Shown here: piece after piece, positions 41,184 to 50,848 of the stretch
Numbering within the stretch: position 1 is the stretch's first letter
Layout of the letters: every line of letters begins with the position of its first letter
Source: Saprospiraceae bacterium
GTDB lineage: Bacteria; Bacteroidota; Bacteroidia; Chitinophagales; Saprospiraceae
DNA length: 50,848 bases
Assembly: GCA_025056735.1 (NCBI GenBank)
Contig: JANWVR010000031.1
Coordinates: 1-50,848 of the forward strand
Direction of reading: 5' to 3'
Translations under genes and position numbers: made by a program
Notes under the pieces: model-generated
What the model was told of the DNA's origin: nothing
Seen by the model: the letters and a program-made list of their open reading frames with translations, nothing else
Databases searched by the model: none

Positions 41184-44100
41184 TTATCGAACAGACACCT
41201 TGCGCACGCCAACGCCTTCGGCATTCTCAACACTCAGTGTGTAAAAGCCACCAGGCAGGCCAACGACTGACAGGGTCAGCATGCTCTGGCCTGCGCCCCA
41301 CACGCGCTCGCGCACTAAGCGCCCTGAGGCGTCGAACAGGCGCACGCGCGTATCGGAGCGGAGCGCTTCGCCGAAAAACAGGCGTACTTCGTCGGTGGCC
41401 GGGTTGGGCGTTAGCATAAACTCCAGCACAGGCAGGTCGCGCGTGCCGACCGGGCGTATCTGAATGGGCAAGCAGTCGTAAATGAGGCCGCCCTCGCCAT
41501 CGGTAACGGTGAAGCAGAACTGGTCTGGCAGCACGTTGGCGCCATAGTGGAAATAGCGCAGGGCGCCATTGTTAATCTGCGTTTGCGTAAACTGTGCGCC
41601 CACTGCCATCTCGCCTGTCCAGTTCAGCTCTAAGCGGCCGTACTTAGGCTGGCTCACCAGAGTATAGCGAATCTGGTCGCTATTGTTGTTGGCGTCCTCC
41701 GTCTTGAGCAGCGCTTCCGTCACGGGCGCATTCGTGCCGATGTCTAAAATAAGCGGTAATTTTTTGACCAACACAGGCGGCGTGAGCGAGCTGCCCGAGC
41801 ACAGTTCAATTTCGAATTCGGACAGCGTGCCGCCCGAGCTCACGAAGTTGTCTTTGACCTCAAGCGTCCAGGTACCGAGCGCGGACTGGCCGTTAAAGGC
41901 ATTGAGCATGCCCTCGGGCCGATAGATTGTCCCAATATTGCCCGGAGGGCAAGCAAAGGCCGTAGGACTGGAGTCGTCGAAGCCGAAGGTAAACGGGACG
42001 TTGATACCGCCGCAGCGCTGGCGGAAGAGCAGCACTTTCGTGCCGACAGGACTGATGAGCGACATCTCTAAGTCGCGGAAGAATTGGTGGTTACCGCGGA
42101 TTTTGCTCACATTGACATCGCTGATGATAGCATTAGCCTGCACGTTTATTTTGGACTCGATAGTGCTGACGCTTGTTGGGATGTTTTTAGGCAAGTCAAA
42201 GGCCTCGAACTTCGCACATACATCTACGAGAGTAGCGAAGGCGAAGGGGCCTACCCAAGCGCCACGGCCACATTCGTTGATGGGGCGCATACGCCAGTAA
42301 TAAACCGTGCCTTTTTCGAGCAGCAAAGGCACCTGGAACGTATCCACAGTGATGCCGTCTCGGGTAGATACGATAGTGGAGGGCTCAAACGAGGGGTTGG
42401 TGGCCAGCTGCACCTCATAGGTATTGGCATTGGGCGAGCCCTTCCAGCGCAAAGAAGGCGCGCGGTTCTGGCCGTCGGCGCCATTAGGCGGCAACTGTAG
42501 GGCCAGTCCGGTGAAATCGTTGAAAAAGACAGCGACGGACTTATTAAACGTAGCCGTTTGGGTGCCGGCTTCAGCTCGGATGGTTACTTCAAACGTGCCT
42601 TCGGGTTGATTAGCCGGGAAAGCGATTTCCATGACGGCGTCTTGGCCGGGCATTACTGGGTTGGGTGTAAATTTAGCCGTAGCGCCAGCAGGCAAATTAA
42701 GCGCGCTTAAGGTGATCGGTGTACTGAAGCCTCCGATGGCGCGCGTAGTGATGACGCTGCTGTGTGCGGCCGGCAGGCAGACAGTGTCATAGACCGTGGG
42801 CGCGCACAGGCTAAAGGCCGGTTGGGTAGGCGCTTCAATGCGCAGGTTGGCATTTGAGATGTCGAAAAAGAGATTGTCGGCTGCCTCTACCATGATGCGT
42901 ACTTGCGTGCTAACGATATTAGGCACGCGAATACAATGGCGGCCCTTGTTGGGCACGTCAGTGGCTAAGGTGATGGGGTAGGTCAGGCCGCCGTCGGTGC
43001 TCATGCGGATGTTGACGCGCTGGCAATTAATGGGCGCGCGGTCGGTGTTAGCCACGTCCCATACGATCACCTGGTCTTCGCCCTGCCGCCAGACGATGCC
43101 GTTCGCGTTCGGATAGTCCACGCGGAAGGGACCAGCGGCATCGTTAACAGAGAAGCGAATTTCATCCCATGCTTGGGCGCCTCTGTTGTCGCGCACGCTA
43201 ACGCGGAAGGTGAAGGGACGGTTGTAGATAGGAATAACCTCTGTAATTGAGGTGGTGTTGTTGGCCACTATCTGCATTCGCGGCAGGAAGCGCGTGGTGT
43301 TGGCCGTAGGCGGGAACGAACGGAACATTGGCGCCGTACCGGTTGGAGCGCCCAGGGGCGAGCTAGGGCCAGTATCGAATTGCTCCCAGTTGTAGCGCAG
43401 TGCGTCGCCGTCGGGGTCGGAGCCTTGCGCCATCAGGCGGAACGGCGTCTGAACGGGAATGACCACATTGCGCGGGCTGACGACGCTTACTGTGGGTCGC
43501 TGATTGTTTACATTTACTTCGCCGCCACAGGTAGCACCTTCATCTTGCGTAACGAAGTTGCGTACCTGAATGATAGAAGCCAAATGGAAGTACGAGTCTG
43601 CGTCGCCCTGGACGTTGCTGCTGCCGCAGGCGCCAGCATACGACATGATAGTGCTGCCGCTACCCGGCTCAAAGGCCGTGCTCTGAGCCAGTTGTTGCTC
43701 AGCGCCCGGGCAGTTCGACCACGTATGGCTGGCACTCATTTGGTGGCCTAGCTCGTGAGCCGCTACCCGATAGAAGTATTCTGTGCTTGTATTGGAAGCC
43801 GAAGAAGCACCACGGGCTTTACCAAAACTACTGCAGGCCCGCCCACCGGCTACACCGGCCTGGTTGCCTGTGATGTAGCGCGCAAAGACGTGCCCAATAT
43901 CGTAGGAGTCAATACCAATAATAGGGTTGATAGCTCCTGGGTTTTGATTCATCCAATCGCCTACCGTCTCGCCTGAATATGGATCAGTATTGGGATCGAG
44001 AAAAATAATGGCATCGTTGTTCGGAATGAGCACTAAGCGCACGCCGAAGTCCGGCTCCTGAATATTGACGATGTAATTAAGTGCTATGTTAATAGCATTT

Positions 44101-44822
44101 AGCACCGAGGCTTTGGTTCCGCCGTGAAATTGCGAGTATTCGCCCTTTGCAGCAATAGCAGTGCGATAAGTTTTCACGGGCGCCGGGTTATTTGAGCGAC
44201 TCTGCACGCCGCGTTGGCCATTCTCCAGAATACGCTCCCATTCTTCAGCGCTGTGTTCGTCGTCTGCCACACCACACGGAATACCGCCCTGGAGCATCGG
44301 TTCTGCGGGCAGGTCGCGCTGGTGGTAAACCACATAGTAGTCGCGCTGCCCATCGGCATACGTGCGCACCGACTGGATGCGACCGGATTCGTCGCGAATA
44401 AAGGCATGAAAACCCAGATAGCCCACTCCCAAACGCACGCGCACACTGGGGTCATCTACGGCTTCGCCCGCGTAGGTACGAATTTCCGGGTAACGCTCTG
44501 TTAGCTCCGGCGCCATAATTGGCGACTCCCACACGCGGAAGGTGCGCAGCGCTCCATCTGCCGTAGGTATCTGTACCATCAGCGGATGCCGGTGAGCTGC
44601 TTCGGTGTATTCCATTGGCGCCTGGCGCAAAGCCGCGGCAAGGGCTGTGTAATTCAGCTGGTACACCTGGTAGCGCATCGGCTCCACAGTACGGCGCGCC
44701 TGCTCTGGCAACGCCACAGCGCTCTCCGGGATCGCTTTCCAAAAGTTCAGCGCCGATTGGGCGCCCAGGGTGTTCATCAGCCCGAAAAGACAGGCCAAAA
44801 GGGCTATTTTTCGCATAATCAC
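41184..44822 (-). CDS. T9SS-secreted reprolysin-type zinc metalloprotease
   Basis: A 1212-residue secreted protease. Signal peptide at 1-21. The catalytic domain follows, with zinc site HELGHQMSASH (His356, 360 and 366) and the Met-turn TIMSYAG. Downstream come Ig-like/cadherin-like beta domains (DPDGDALRYNWEQFD), a proprotein-convertase P-domain at roughly 870-1010 (FEAFDLPKNI, NGQSALGTWTLEVKDNF), a short cadherin-like domain and a type A T9SS sorting domain (LTPNPATDEVRLFF, FDASGRLVRERV). It is probably a surface or released protease for protein degradation. It is monocistronic. Confidence 0.93.
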   Translation of the reverse strand: MIMRKIALLACLFGLMNTLGAQSALNFWKAIPESAVALPEQARRTVEPMRYQVYQLNYTALAAALRQAPMEYTEAAHRHPLMVQIPTADGALRTFRVWESPIMAPELTERYPEIRTYAGEAVDDPSVRVRLGVGYLGFHAFIRDESGRIQSVRTYADGQRDYYVVYHQRDLPAEPMLQGGIPCGVADDEHSAEEWERILENGQRGVQSRSNNPAPVKTYRTAIAAKGEYSQFHGGTKASVLNAINIALNYIVNIQEPDFGVRLVLIPNNDAIIFLDPNTDPYSGETVGDWMNQNPGAINPIIGIDSYDIGHVFARYITGNQAGVAGGRACSSFGKARGASSASNTSTEYFYRVAAHELGHQMSASHTWSNCPGAEQQLAQSTAFEPGSGSTIMSYAGACGSSNVQGDADSYFHLASIIQVRNFVTQDEGATCGGEVNVNNQRPTVSVVSPRNVVIPVQTPFRLMAQGSDPDGDALRYNWEQFDTGPSSPLGAPTGTAPMFRSFPPTANTTRFLPRMQIVANNTTSITEVIPIYNRPFTFRVSVRDNRGAQAWDEIRFSVNDAAGPFRVDYPNANGIVWRQGEDQVIVWDVANTDRAPINCQRVNIRMSTDGGLTYPITLATDVPNKGRHCIRVPNIVSTQVRIMVEAADNLFFDISNANLRIEAPTQPAFSLCAPTVYDTVCLPAAHSSVITTRAIGGFSTPITLSALNLPAGATAKFTPNPVMPGQDAVMEIAFPANQPEGTFEVTIRAEAGTQTATFNKSVAVFFNDFTGLALQLPPNGADGQNRAPSLRWKGSPNANTYEVQLATNPSFEPSTIVSTRDGITVDTFQVPLLLEKGTVYYWRMRPINECGRGAWVGPFAFATLVDVCAKFEAFDLPKNIPTSVSTIESKINVQANAIISDVNVSKIRGNHQFFRDLEMSLISPVGTKVLLFRQRCGGINVPFTFGFDDSSPTAFACPPGNIGTIYRPEGMLNAFNGQSALGTWTLEVKDNFVSSGGTLSEFEIELCSGSSLTPPVLVKKLPLILDIGTNAPVTEALLKTEDANNNSDQIRYTLVSQPKYGRLELNWTGEMAVGAQFTQTQINNGALRYFHYGANVLPDQFCFTVTDGEGGLIYDCLPIQIRPVGTRDLPVLEFMLTPNPATDEVRLFFGEALRSDTRVRLFDASGRLVRERVWGAGQSMLTLSVVGLPGGFYTLSVENAEGVGVRKVSVR

Positions 44823-45002
44823 GAGACAGTGTGTGTTTTTTGTAAAAAGCGGGTGAAATTTCTGTGTTTATGAGCTACAAAATTCCAGCTTTCGCCCGGC
44901 CTCAGGTCTTTTTTTCGAGGAAATGCCAGAATTAGACAAAGTAGGGCGGTGAGGAAGGCGATGAACAGGCGTAAATTAGCCGGTAAACAGTTGTCAAGGC
45001 TT
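44823..45002. other. Divergent intergenic region
   Basis: 180 bp between the metalloprotease and the frameshifted T9SS gene, AT-rich (T and A runs) as expected for divergent promoters, but no exact TAnnTTTG box on either strand. Confidence 0.35.
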
Positions 45003-45865
45003 ATGAAAAATTTTTATGTCGCGCTGCTTTACCTGCTTACGGCCACTGCCCTTGAAGGGCAGACCTATTTCGCTCCTGTGGGTACGCGGTGGCAATACTT
45101 TCGCTACCAGTTTGGCCCCTGGCCGCCAATTCCCCCAGTGGCCGAAGTTATTGCTACCGACACCGTAGTTGTTCAGGGTAAGCCCTGTCTAAAGATCGAG
45201 GGGGGCAAGACTGCGGCTGGCTGCCCATCGCCTATTTGCACTATGACAGCGGCCGGGTTTCCTACACCCTTCACCCCAGCCAACCCTTTCAACTCGTGTA
45301 TGACTTCAACGCGGGCGTAGGGCATGTATTTCGTCTCTGCGCTTTCAATGCTCCTGAGCAGTGTAGCCGCTATCACATCACAGCTGTGGACTCTATTTTC
45401 GTCAGCGGCCAGCATTTGCGGGTTCAACGCATAGTGCGAGATAGCGGATATGTTTATTTGGGCAACAGGATTATTCAACACATTGGCTCGGTCGGTTTTC
45501 TCTTTCCGCAAAGTGCCACCTGCGACCCTGTCCTGGGCGGGCTGTTGTGCTTCCACAACGGCTCCTGGGGGTACCCTACCCCAACTGCCTGCACCGTAAG
45601 TGCTCAGCCACTCCCAAATCCTTACACCGATGCTTACATCAGCCCTAATCCAACAGTTGGACCTTTCATCCTGACGCTCTTTAGCGCAGAAGGCGCTCAG
45701 CCTCTATTGCGCATTTTTGACTCGACGGGGCGCGTACTTTACCAGCGTATCCTCACCTTGCACGCCGGTGAAAACCGCATAGAAATGACCCATCTGCAAG
45801 GGCACCAAGGTCTTTTCTGGCTAATGCTGGATGGGCATTTCATCGGCAGAGTGATCGTGCATTAG
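45003..45865 (+). pseudogene. T9SS-secreted protein split by a frameshift at a run of six G
   Basis: Frame 1 from ATG at 45003 encodes a signal peptide (MKNFYVALLYLLTATALEGQ) and APVGTRWQYFRYQFGPWPP up to KIEGG. Continuing sense text then appears one frame back, from QDCGWLPIAYLHYDSGR to a C-terminal sorting domain (ISPNPTVGPFILTLF, IFDSTGRVLYQRIL) ending at 45865. The switch falls at six G (45200-45205); a seventh G would restore one reading frame of about 288 residues. The full protein would be a short surface protein with a T9SS sorting domain. It may be a real inactivation, slippage or a sequencing error. Start choice: ATG at 45003 opens on the signal peptide; the ATG at 44949 does not. 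Confidence 0.8.
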
Positions 45866-45877
45866 TTAAGGGCCACT

Positions 45878-48280
45878 CTAAGCCCGGCCGCTGTTGGCTA
45901 AGCGCGCCTCTGCAGCGTTGATGTTCTCAATGCCGCTCAGCAGGGCATCTGGCGTGAAGGAGATGCTGTGGATACCCTCCTGAACTAAAAACTGTGCAAA
46001 TTCCGGCATGTCGCTGGGCGCCTGGCCACACAGACCGATTTTGATACCCTTTTGGCGCGCAGTGCGTATGGCGGTGGAAATCAGCTGCATGACTGCCGGG
46101 TTTTTCTCGTTGAACAGCTCGCTAACCAGCGTTGAGTCGCGGTCGAGGCCTAAAGTCAGTTGGGTAAGGTCGTTAGAACCGATAGAAAAGCCGTCAAATA
46201 GGTCGGCGAACTGCTCGGCCAATAGCACGTTGGAAGGGATCTCAACCATAACATAAACCTCTAAACCGTTTTTGCCGCGCTCTAAGCCGAATTCGCGCAT
46301 GGTCTCTAAGACGTGCTGGCCCTCTTCCAGGGTTCGGCAGAAGGGGATCATGACCTTGACGTTGGTAAAGCCCATTTCCTCGCGCACCCTAAGAATGGCT
46401 TTGCACTCCAGCGCGAAACCGTCGCGATATCGCGGCGAATAGTAGCGCGAAGCGCCGCGGAAACCCAGCATCGGGTTTTCCTCCTCCGGCTCGAACGGGC
46501 GCCCGCCAATGAGGTTAGCGTACTCGTTGCTCTTAAAATCGCTCATGCGCACAATGACATCGTGCGGATGGAAGGCTGCGGCGATGACGGCAATGCCCTG
46601 GGCTAAGTGGTCAATGAAGTACTCCTTTTTGTCGCGGTAGTGTTTGGTCAGCTGGGCGATCTGCGCCCGCACATCAGGCTGAGTAATTTGCTCGAAGCGG
46701 GTGAGTGCCAGGGGATGTACCAGGATATGGTGCGTGATGAGGAACTCCATGCGGAGCAGCCCTACACCGCGCTGGGGCAGAAAGGCATGTTGGAAGGCCA
46801 GGGATGGGTCTCCCAGGATGAGCATGGGTGCCGTTTGGGGCATCGTCAGGTTGGAAATGTCCTTTTCCTCCACTGTCCATTCGGCCTTGCCGGCATAGAC
46901 GTAGCCCGTTTTGCCCTCGGCGCAGCTGACAGTGATAAGGTCGCCATCGTGAATGGTGTCCGTGGCATTGCCGCAGCCCACAATGGCCACCGTGCCCAGC
47001 TCGCGGGCTACAATGGCGGCGTGGCTGGTGCGGCCGCCCTTGTTTGTAACGATAGCCGAAGCGCGTTTCAAAATAGGATCCCAGTCCGGATTAGTGATGT
47101 CGGTTACGAGTACTTCGCCATCTTGCAGCAACGCGCCTTCTTCGGGTGAACGCAGTAAGCGCGCGCGACCACAGGTGATTTTACTCCCTAAAGCAATACC
47201 TTCGGCGAGTTTGCGACCTTTCGCTCGTAGAGAATACACCGATACTGTCGTCTGCCTCGGCTTACCGGCATGCACGGTCTCCGGGCGAGCCTGCACAATG
47301 TACAACTGCCCATCTTCGCCGTCCTTTGCCCACTCGATGTCCATGGGTCGGCCGTAATGCTGCTCAATGCGGACGCACCAGCGGCCCAGTTCCACAGCAT
47401 CCGCATCAGACAGGGAGAATTGCTCACACTTGTGCGTCGGTGTATGATGGTTTTCCGTCGTAACACCCGCCTGACCGTGCCGCGCATAGACCATTGTCCA
47501 CTCTTTGCTGCCGATTTTCCTATAAATGATGGGATTGTACGTGGTCTCCAGGTGCGGTTTAAATAACCAGAACTCATCGGGCGTGGAACGACCCTGGACG
47601 ATATTTTCGCCTAAACCGTACACGCTGTTGATCACCACTACCCGGTCAAAACCCGTGTCGGGATCGAGGGTGAATGCCACACCCGAGCAGGCCAGATCGG
47701 AGCGCACCATCTTCTGCACACCTACCGACAGGGCCAAATCTAAGTTGCCGAATCCCATGTCTTCGCGGTATTTGATGGCCCGATCGGTAAACAGTGAAGC
47801 GAAACAATGTTGCACGGCCCACATCAGCGCCTCTTCGCCCCGAATGTTGAGAAAACTGTCTAAGCGCCCAGCAAAGCTGGCTGAAGGAAGATCCTCCGCC
47901 GTCGCACTGCTGCGCACCGCTACAGAAACCTCGCCGCCTTCGCGCGCGCACAAATCGCGATAGGCCGAAGCAATGGCCTCTCGCAACTTCGCCGGCATTT
48001 GGGCCTCATAGATTTGCTGACGTGCCGCAGCTCCAATAGTGGATAGATTGCTTAGCGTCGCATGGTCTAACTGGCGCATGAGGGCATCCAGGGGCGCGCG
48101 CAGCTGATTCTGCTCTATAAACAGGCGATACGCTTCCGCTGTAACAGCGAACCCATCGGGCACACGCACACCAGCAGCATTCAACTGGTTGTACATCTCG
48201 CCTAAGGAGGCATTCTTGCCCCCTACCAGCGATAAATCCCGGTAAGTAATTGCGGAAAAAGGGAGGATAAACGGACGCAT
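45878..48280 (-). CDS. ppsA: Phosphoenolpyruvate synthase
   Basis: An 800-residue enzyme that makes PEP from pyruvate and ATP for gluconeogenesis. The N-terminal ATP-grasp domain begins LVGGKNASLGEMYNQL, the swivelling domain carries the phosphohistidine His420 in GGRTSHAAIVARELG, and the C-terminal PEP-binding barrel includes RMSDFKSNEYANLIGG, GSNDLTQLTLGLDRDS and the catalytic cysteine in GLCGQAPSD. The length and motif set fit PpsA rather than PPDK. The gene is 12 bp from the end of the convergent frameshifted gene. Confidence 0.96.
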   Translation of the reverse strand: MRPFILPFSAITYRDLSLVGGKNASLGEMYNQLNAAGVRVPDGFAVTAEAYRLFIEQNQLRAPLDALMRQLDHATLSNLSTIGAAARQQIYEAQMPAKLREAIASAYRDLCAREGGEVSVAVRSSATAEDLPSASFAGRLDSFLNIRGEEALMWAVQHCFASLFTDRAIKYREDMGFGNLDLALSVGVQKMVRSDLACSGVAFTLDPDTGFDRVVVINSVYGLGENIVQGRSTPDEFWLFKPHLETTYNPIIYRKIGSKEWTMVYARHGQAGVTTENHHTPTHKCEQFSLSDADAVELGRWCVRIEQHYGRPMDIEWAKDGEDGQLYIVQARPETVHAGKPRQTTVSVYSLRAKGRKLAEGIALGSKITCGRARLLRSPEEGALLQDGEVLVTDITNPDWDPILKRASAIVTNKGGRTSHAAIVARELGTVAIVGCGNATDTIHDGDLITVSCAEGKTGYVYAGKAEWTVEEKDISNLTMPQTAPMLILGDPSLAFQHAFLPQRGVGLLRMEFLITHHILVHPLALTRFEQITQPDVRAQIAQLTKHYRDKKEYFIDHLAQGIAVIAAAFHPHDVIVRMSDFKSNEYANLIGGRPFEPEEENPMLGFRGASRYYSPRYRDGFALECKAILRVREEMGFTNVKVMIPFCRTLEEGQHVLETMREFGLERGKNGLEVYVMVEIPSNVLLAEQFADLFDGFSIGSNDLTQLTLGLDRDSTLVSELFNEKNPAVMQLISTAIRTARQKGIKIGLCGQAPSDMPEFAQFLVQEGIHSISFTPDALLSGIENINAAEARLANSGRA

Positions 48281-48417
48281 TATTGAGGCAGGTTTAAAAC
48301 TGAAAAATTGAGTCTTCTTTAGTTACCCTTTACCTAAGGGAACTCAGTCCTCGCTTTTTCAAGATTTTGATCCTCTGAGTCGGGTCTCAAGAAAAAGCAG
48401 AGATATCTAACGCTTTC

Positions 48418-49998
48418 TTATTGCTTCACCACCGTCCGCGTTTGTTGCATTTGCCCGCTGATGAGTCGGCAGAAATACGTGCCTGGTGTCACGGCAGCGG
48501 CATCCCAAGCTTCCCGGTATCGGCCTTGCGGCTGCCAGCCACTGACGGGCGTCGCCACCACACGGCCCGAAGCATCGAGGACTTGCACCAGCGTAGGTGC
48601 GCCCGTGCTTTCGTACTCGAGGTGAAGCGTATGGCGGAATGGATTGGGCCAGCACGACAACAAAGTGCGGCCAGCCTCCTGGTTGTCTTCGTGCACAGAA
48701 GAGGTGGCGCAAGCCACTCCTGGGCGGAAGAGCCCGCTCAAGAAGGGACGCTTGTGCAGCAGGATACCCGGCACGTTGGCTTCGGGTACGCAGAACCAGT
48801 CGCGCAGGAGCGTGGCATACACAGAGCGGAAGTCCACTTCCATGTCTAAGTTGTCGTACACGGTAGGGTTGGGCGGGAGTTTGGGATTGTTGCCCGTGAC
48901 GCCACCAGCCACCGGGGCGCCGAAGAGGAAGACGGGAGCGGACTCGCCGTGGTCGGTGCCGTCGCTGAAGTTGCTGACGATGCGGCGGCCAAATTCGGAG
49001 AAAGTCATGCCGGCAACGCGGTCAGCCACACCCAGAGCCTGCACGTCCTGGCAAAAAGCCCACACAGCATCGCCCAGTTGGCGCAACAGGTTCGCATGCG
49101 CGCCTTTAGTGGGGTCACTCGGGTCAGCCTGCTGAGCGTGAGTATCGAAACCGCCAATACTGACTAAGTAAAGCCGGGTTTTGAGGCCACCGGCAATCAA
49201 TCGGGCGATGATTTTCAGTTTGGCTGCCAGCGGCGTATCGGGATAAATGGCTAAGTTGTTAGCCTTCTTAGAGGCGTCGAGGATGGCCTGCGCATACACG
49301 CGCGATTGCTGGGCGATAAGACGCACATAGGCCAACTGCTCGCCCGCCGGCGTGTCGGGTGCGGGCGTCTGCTGCCCGGAGAGCAGCTGGTAATAAGCGT
49401 CGGTGTTCGGAATAACGAAGCCCATCCCTGTTTGTGGGCCCATAACCGTTAGCGACATAGAGTAGCCGATTTCAACCGCCAGCGGGTGCGGCATGGTGGC
49501 ATTCGGGTAGCCGACGGGAAAGTTCGGATACTCATAGGCCAGGTAGCGCCCGGCCCAGCCACTGCTGATGAACTCGTTGGCATCAGAGCCAGACATCCAG
49601 ATGTCCGTAGCGCGGAAATGGCTGAGGTTCGGATTAGGATAACCCACGTTTTGCACGATGCGCACCTGACCTTCTTCGTACAGGTTGCGCATCCCTACAA
49701 AGGCCGGGTGCATAGCCAGTGTGCTCAGCCCCGTCAGCGGCAGCAGGCTGTTCTCCGGCAAGGCAATTTTGGGCCGCGCTTTCTTGAGGCGGTCATATTG
49801 GTCTAGCGGAGACACTGTGGCCAGTCCGTCGTTGCCGCCATCGAGCTGGATGAGCACCAAGGCACGGCCGTTGTCCGCATTGAGCGGGGCCAACAGGCGC
49901 GTTAGCGGCGCCGCATGCAGTCGCACGCCGAAGCCGTTCAGAAGCGAGGGCAGGGCTACCCCTGCTGCAATGTTTTTGATGAAAGAACGCCGTTTCAT
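48418..49998 (-). CDS. DUF1501 family exported protein with T9SS sorting domain
   Basis: A 526-residue protein. ATG at 49998 gives a twin-arginine-like signal (MKRRSFIKNIAAGVALPSLL); the frame is open to 50094. The DUF1501 domain (sulfatase-like fold) fills residues about 45-420, with LIQLDGGNDGL near the start, SHFRATDIWMSG, VSIGGFDTHAQQ and MTFSEFGRRIVSNFSDGTDHGE. The last 90 residues form a T9SS sorting domain (LLSCWPNPFRHTLHLEY, VLDASGRVVATPV). DUF1501 proteins often pair with a DUF1800 protein; none is visible here. Substrate is unknown. Confidence 0.88.
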   Translation of the reverse strand: MKRRSFIKNIAAGVALPSLLNGFGVRLHAAPLTRLLAPLNADNGRALVLIQLDGGNDGLATVSPLDQYDRLKKARPKIALPENSLLPLTGLSTLAMHPAFVGMRNLYEEGQVRIVQNVGYPNPNLSHFRATDIWMSGSDANEFISSGWAGRYLAYEYPNFPVGYPNATMPHPLAVEIGYSMSLTVMGPQTGMGFVIPNTDAYYQLLSGQQTPAPDTPAGEQLAYVRLIAQQSRVYAQAILDASKKANNLAIYPDTPLAAKLKIIARLIAGGLKTRLYLVSIGGFDTHAQQADPSDPTKGAHANLLRQLGDAVWAFCQDVQALGVADRVAGMTFSEFGRRIVSNFSDGTDHGESAPVFLFGAPVAGGVTGNNPKLPPNPTVYDNLDMEVDFRSVYATLLRDWFCVPEANVPGILLHKRPFLSGLFRPGVACATSSVHEDNQEAGRTLLSCWPNPFRHTLHLEYESTGAPTLVQVLDASGRVVATPVSGWQPQGRYREAWDAAAVTPGTYFCRLISGQMQQTRTVVKQ

Positions 49999-50053
49999 AA
50001 GAACCTTCCAACGGCCAAGTGAGTCTGGCCTGAATAAAGTGTTAAAAATGTCG

Positions 50054-50848
50054 TTAAGCCTGGCCAACCAAACGCACCTCCTCCACGCGCTCAATCTCGT
50101 AGCCTACAACCACCCAAAGGTACGCCACAAAATCACCCTGCGCCACCACCTCCGGATGCGACAAATAACGCCGCAACTGCGCGCGACCTTCCTCTACCAC
50201 CTCGCTCAGACGGCTCGCATCGCTCTTTTTGAGGTATTTTAATTCAAACACATACTGCCGCTTCGGCTCCAAAATCGGCGGACGGCGCAGCAACAATATG
50301 TCCGGATACCCCTGACCCAACGCCTGCTCGCTGCGCACCATGTACACACCCGTGGGCGACATCAACGCAATCAACGCCGTCTTCAGGTGCTTCTCGTCCA
50401 GCTGACGCGCATCGCGGTTATCTAAATGGCTCAGTACCATCTGAAACGCCTCCCGCAGCGGCTCGATATCGCCGTCGCGCGCCAGGGCAATCATCCGCTC
50501 CGGAATACGTAAATCCAAACGCTGCAAATCGCCGCGACGCAACAGCATCTGCTGAAAAAACTTGTAGTACAACTCGCCAATCACATGGTTCGGAATCTGA
50601 AGCGCCCACTGATCGAAAATCGCCTCGCGCACCGTCAGCATACCCAAATAAAACAGCATACTCACAAAATCCTGGCGCGTCCAGTCCCGCTCAAAACTAA
50701 ACTGCTCAGTAATGCCCGATACCACCGAACCTTCCTCGATGACCTCCTCCAACACCGCCGTATTGATGGCCTCATCGCCCACTCTAAGCATGCGGTTGAT
50801 TTTGCCGTAGTCGCTTGCGATATTCGTATCCACTAAACTCTTGGGATA
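50054..50848 (-). CDS. AAA-ATPase-like / PD-(D/E)XK nuclease protein, 5' end beyond window
   Basis: The frame is open to the window edge, so the N-terminal part is missing; 264 codons are seen. The visible part matches the C-terminal half of a large Bacteroidota family: the end of an AAA-ATPase-like domain (VDTNIASDYGKINRML with the preceding codons, FSFERDWTRQDFVSMLFYLG) followed by the PD-(D/E)XK nuclease-type domain (GYPDILLLRRPP, YVFELKYLKK, EGRAQLRRYL). The acidic residues PD and E-x-K are present. The family often occurs in many copies per genome and its role is not established. A GTG within the frame is not needed as a start. Confidence 0.85.
   Translation of the reverse strand, partial: YPKSLVDTNIASDYGKINRMLRVGDEAINTAVLEEVIEEGSVVSGITEQFSFERDWTRQDFVSMLFYLGMLTVREAIFDQWALQIPNHVIGELYYKFFQQMLLRRGDLQRLDLRIPERMIALARDGDIEPLREAFQMVLSHLDNRDARQLDEKHLKTALIALMSPTGVYMVRSEQALGQGYPDILLLRRPPILEPKRQYVFELKYLKKSDASRLSEVVEEGRAQLRRYLSHPEVVAQGDFVAYLWVVVGYEIERVEEVRLVGQA

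Noticed and set aside
1-50848. CRISPR arrays, insertion sequences, prophage genes, rRNA
   Set aside because: I found no regularly spaced repeats, transposase or phage motifs, or rRNA stretches on either strand.

Overview
The window looks like chromosomal DNA of a Gram-negative member of the Bacteroidota, probably Saprospiria or Chitinophagia; the lineage is inferred from gene content and cannot be fixed from this sequence alone. Pointers are a fused LpxC-FabZ protein, several secreted proteins with type IX secretion (T9SS) C-terminal sorting domains, a DUF5686 outer-membrane protein, DUF2851, and repeated promoter -7 boxes of the Bacteroidota form TAnnTTTG, here mostly TACCTTTG. There is one tRNA (Lys-TTT). 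I saw no rRNA, CRISPR array, prophage or insertion sequence.

Positions 1-11081 form a lipid-envelope island, all on the minus strand. At the left edge are lipid A genes (lpxA, cut by the window edge, and lpxC-fabZ). Upstream of these lies a tightly packed operon read from 10838 down to 4942 and probably on to 2328. In transcription order it holds a fatty acid 2-hydroxylase-like di-iron protein, serine palmitoyltransferase, a GNAT-fold acyltransferase (candidate bacterial ceramide synthase), a desaturase closely resembling eukaryotic dihydroceramide delta-4 desaturase (DES1/DEGS), an extended SDR (candidate ceramide or ketosphinganine reductase), PgpA, GtrA and a DUF5686 outer-membrane protein. 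Three junctions are ATGA stop/start overlaps. The set would suffice to make a 4,5-unsaturated, 2-hydroxylated, animal- or fungal-like ceramide. This is the most exciting system in the window.

Positions 11082-16515 hold housekeeping genes: recR, a tandem universal stress protein, truA, tRNA-Lys, rbfA-nadD and a glutaryl-CoA dehydrogenase. Positions 16676-21540 carry two tandem OmpA-type paralogues, a small lipoprotein, a DAO-type FAD oxidoreductase and the remnant of a deleted T9SS-secreted protein. Positions 21541-25599 encode a very large protein with the domain order of mammalian soluble adenylyl cyclase (two class III cyclase domains, an ATPase, then TPRs). After it come folC, an MFS transporter with an upstream TPR gene, a lipoprotein, a three-PASTA membrane protein and a 1055-residue T9SS protein.

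Positions 35159-50848 contain central metabolism (glucan phosphorylase, thiolase, PEP synthase), a PAP2-like membrane protein, DUF2851, a large T9SS metalloprotease, a T9SS protein split by a frameshift at a run of six G, a DUF1501 protein with a sorting domain, and the C-terminal part of an AAA/PD-(D/E)XK nuclease protein cut by the right edge. Several strong hairpin terminators and 5'-leader hairpins are visible between genes.
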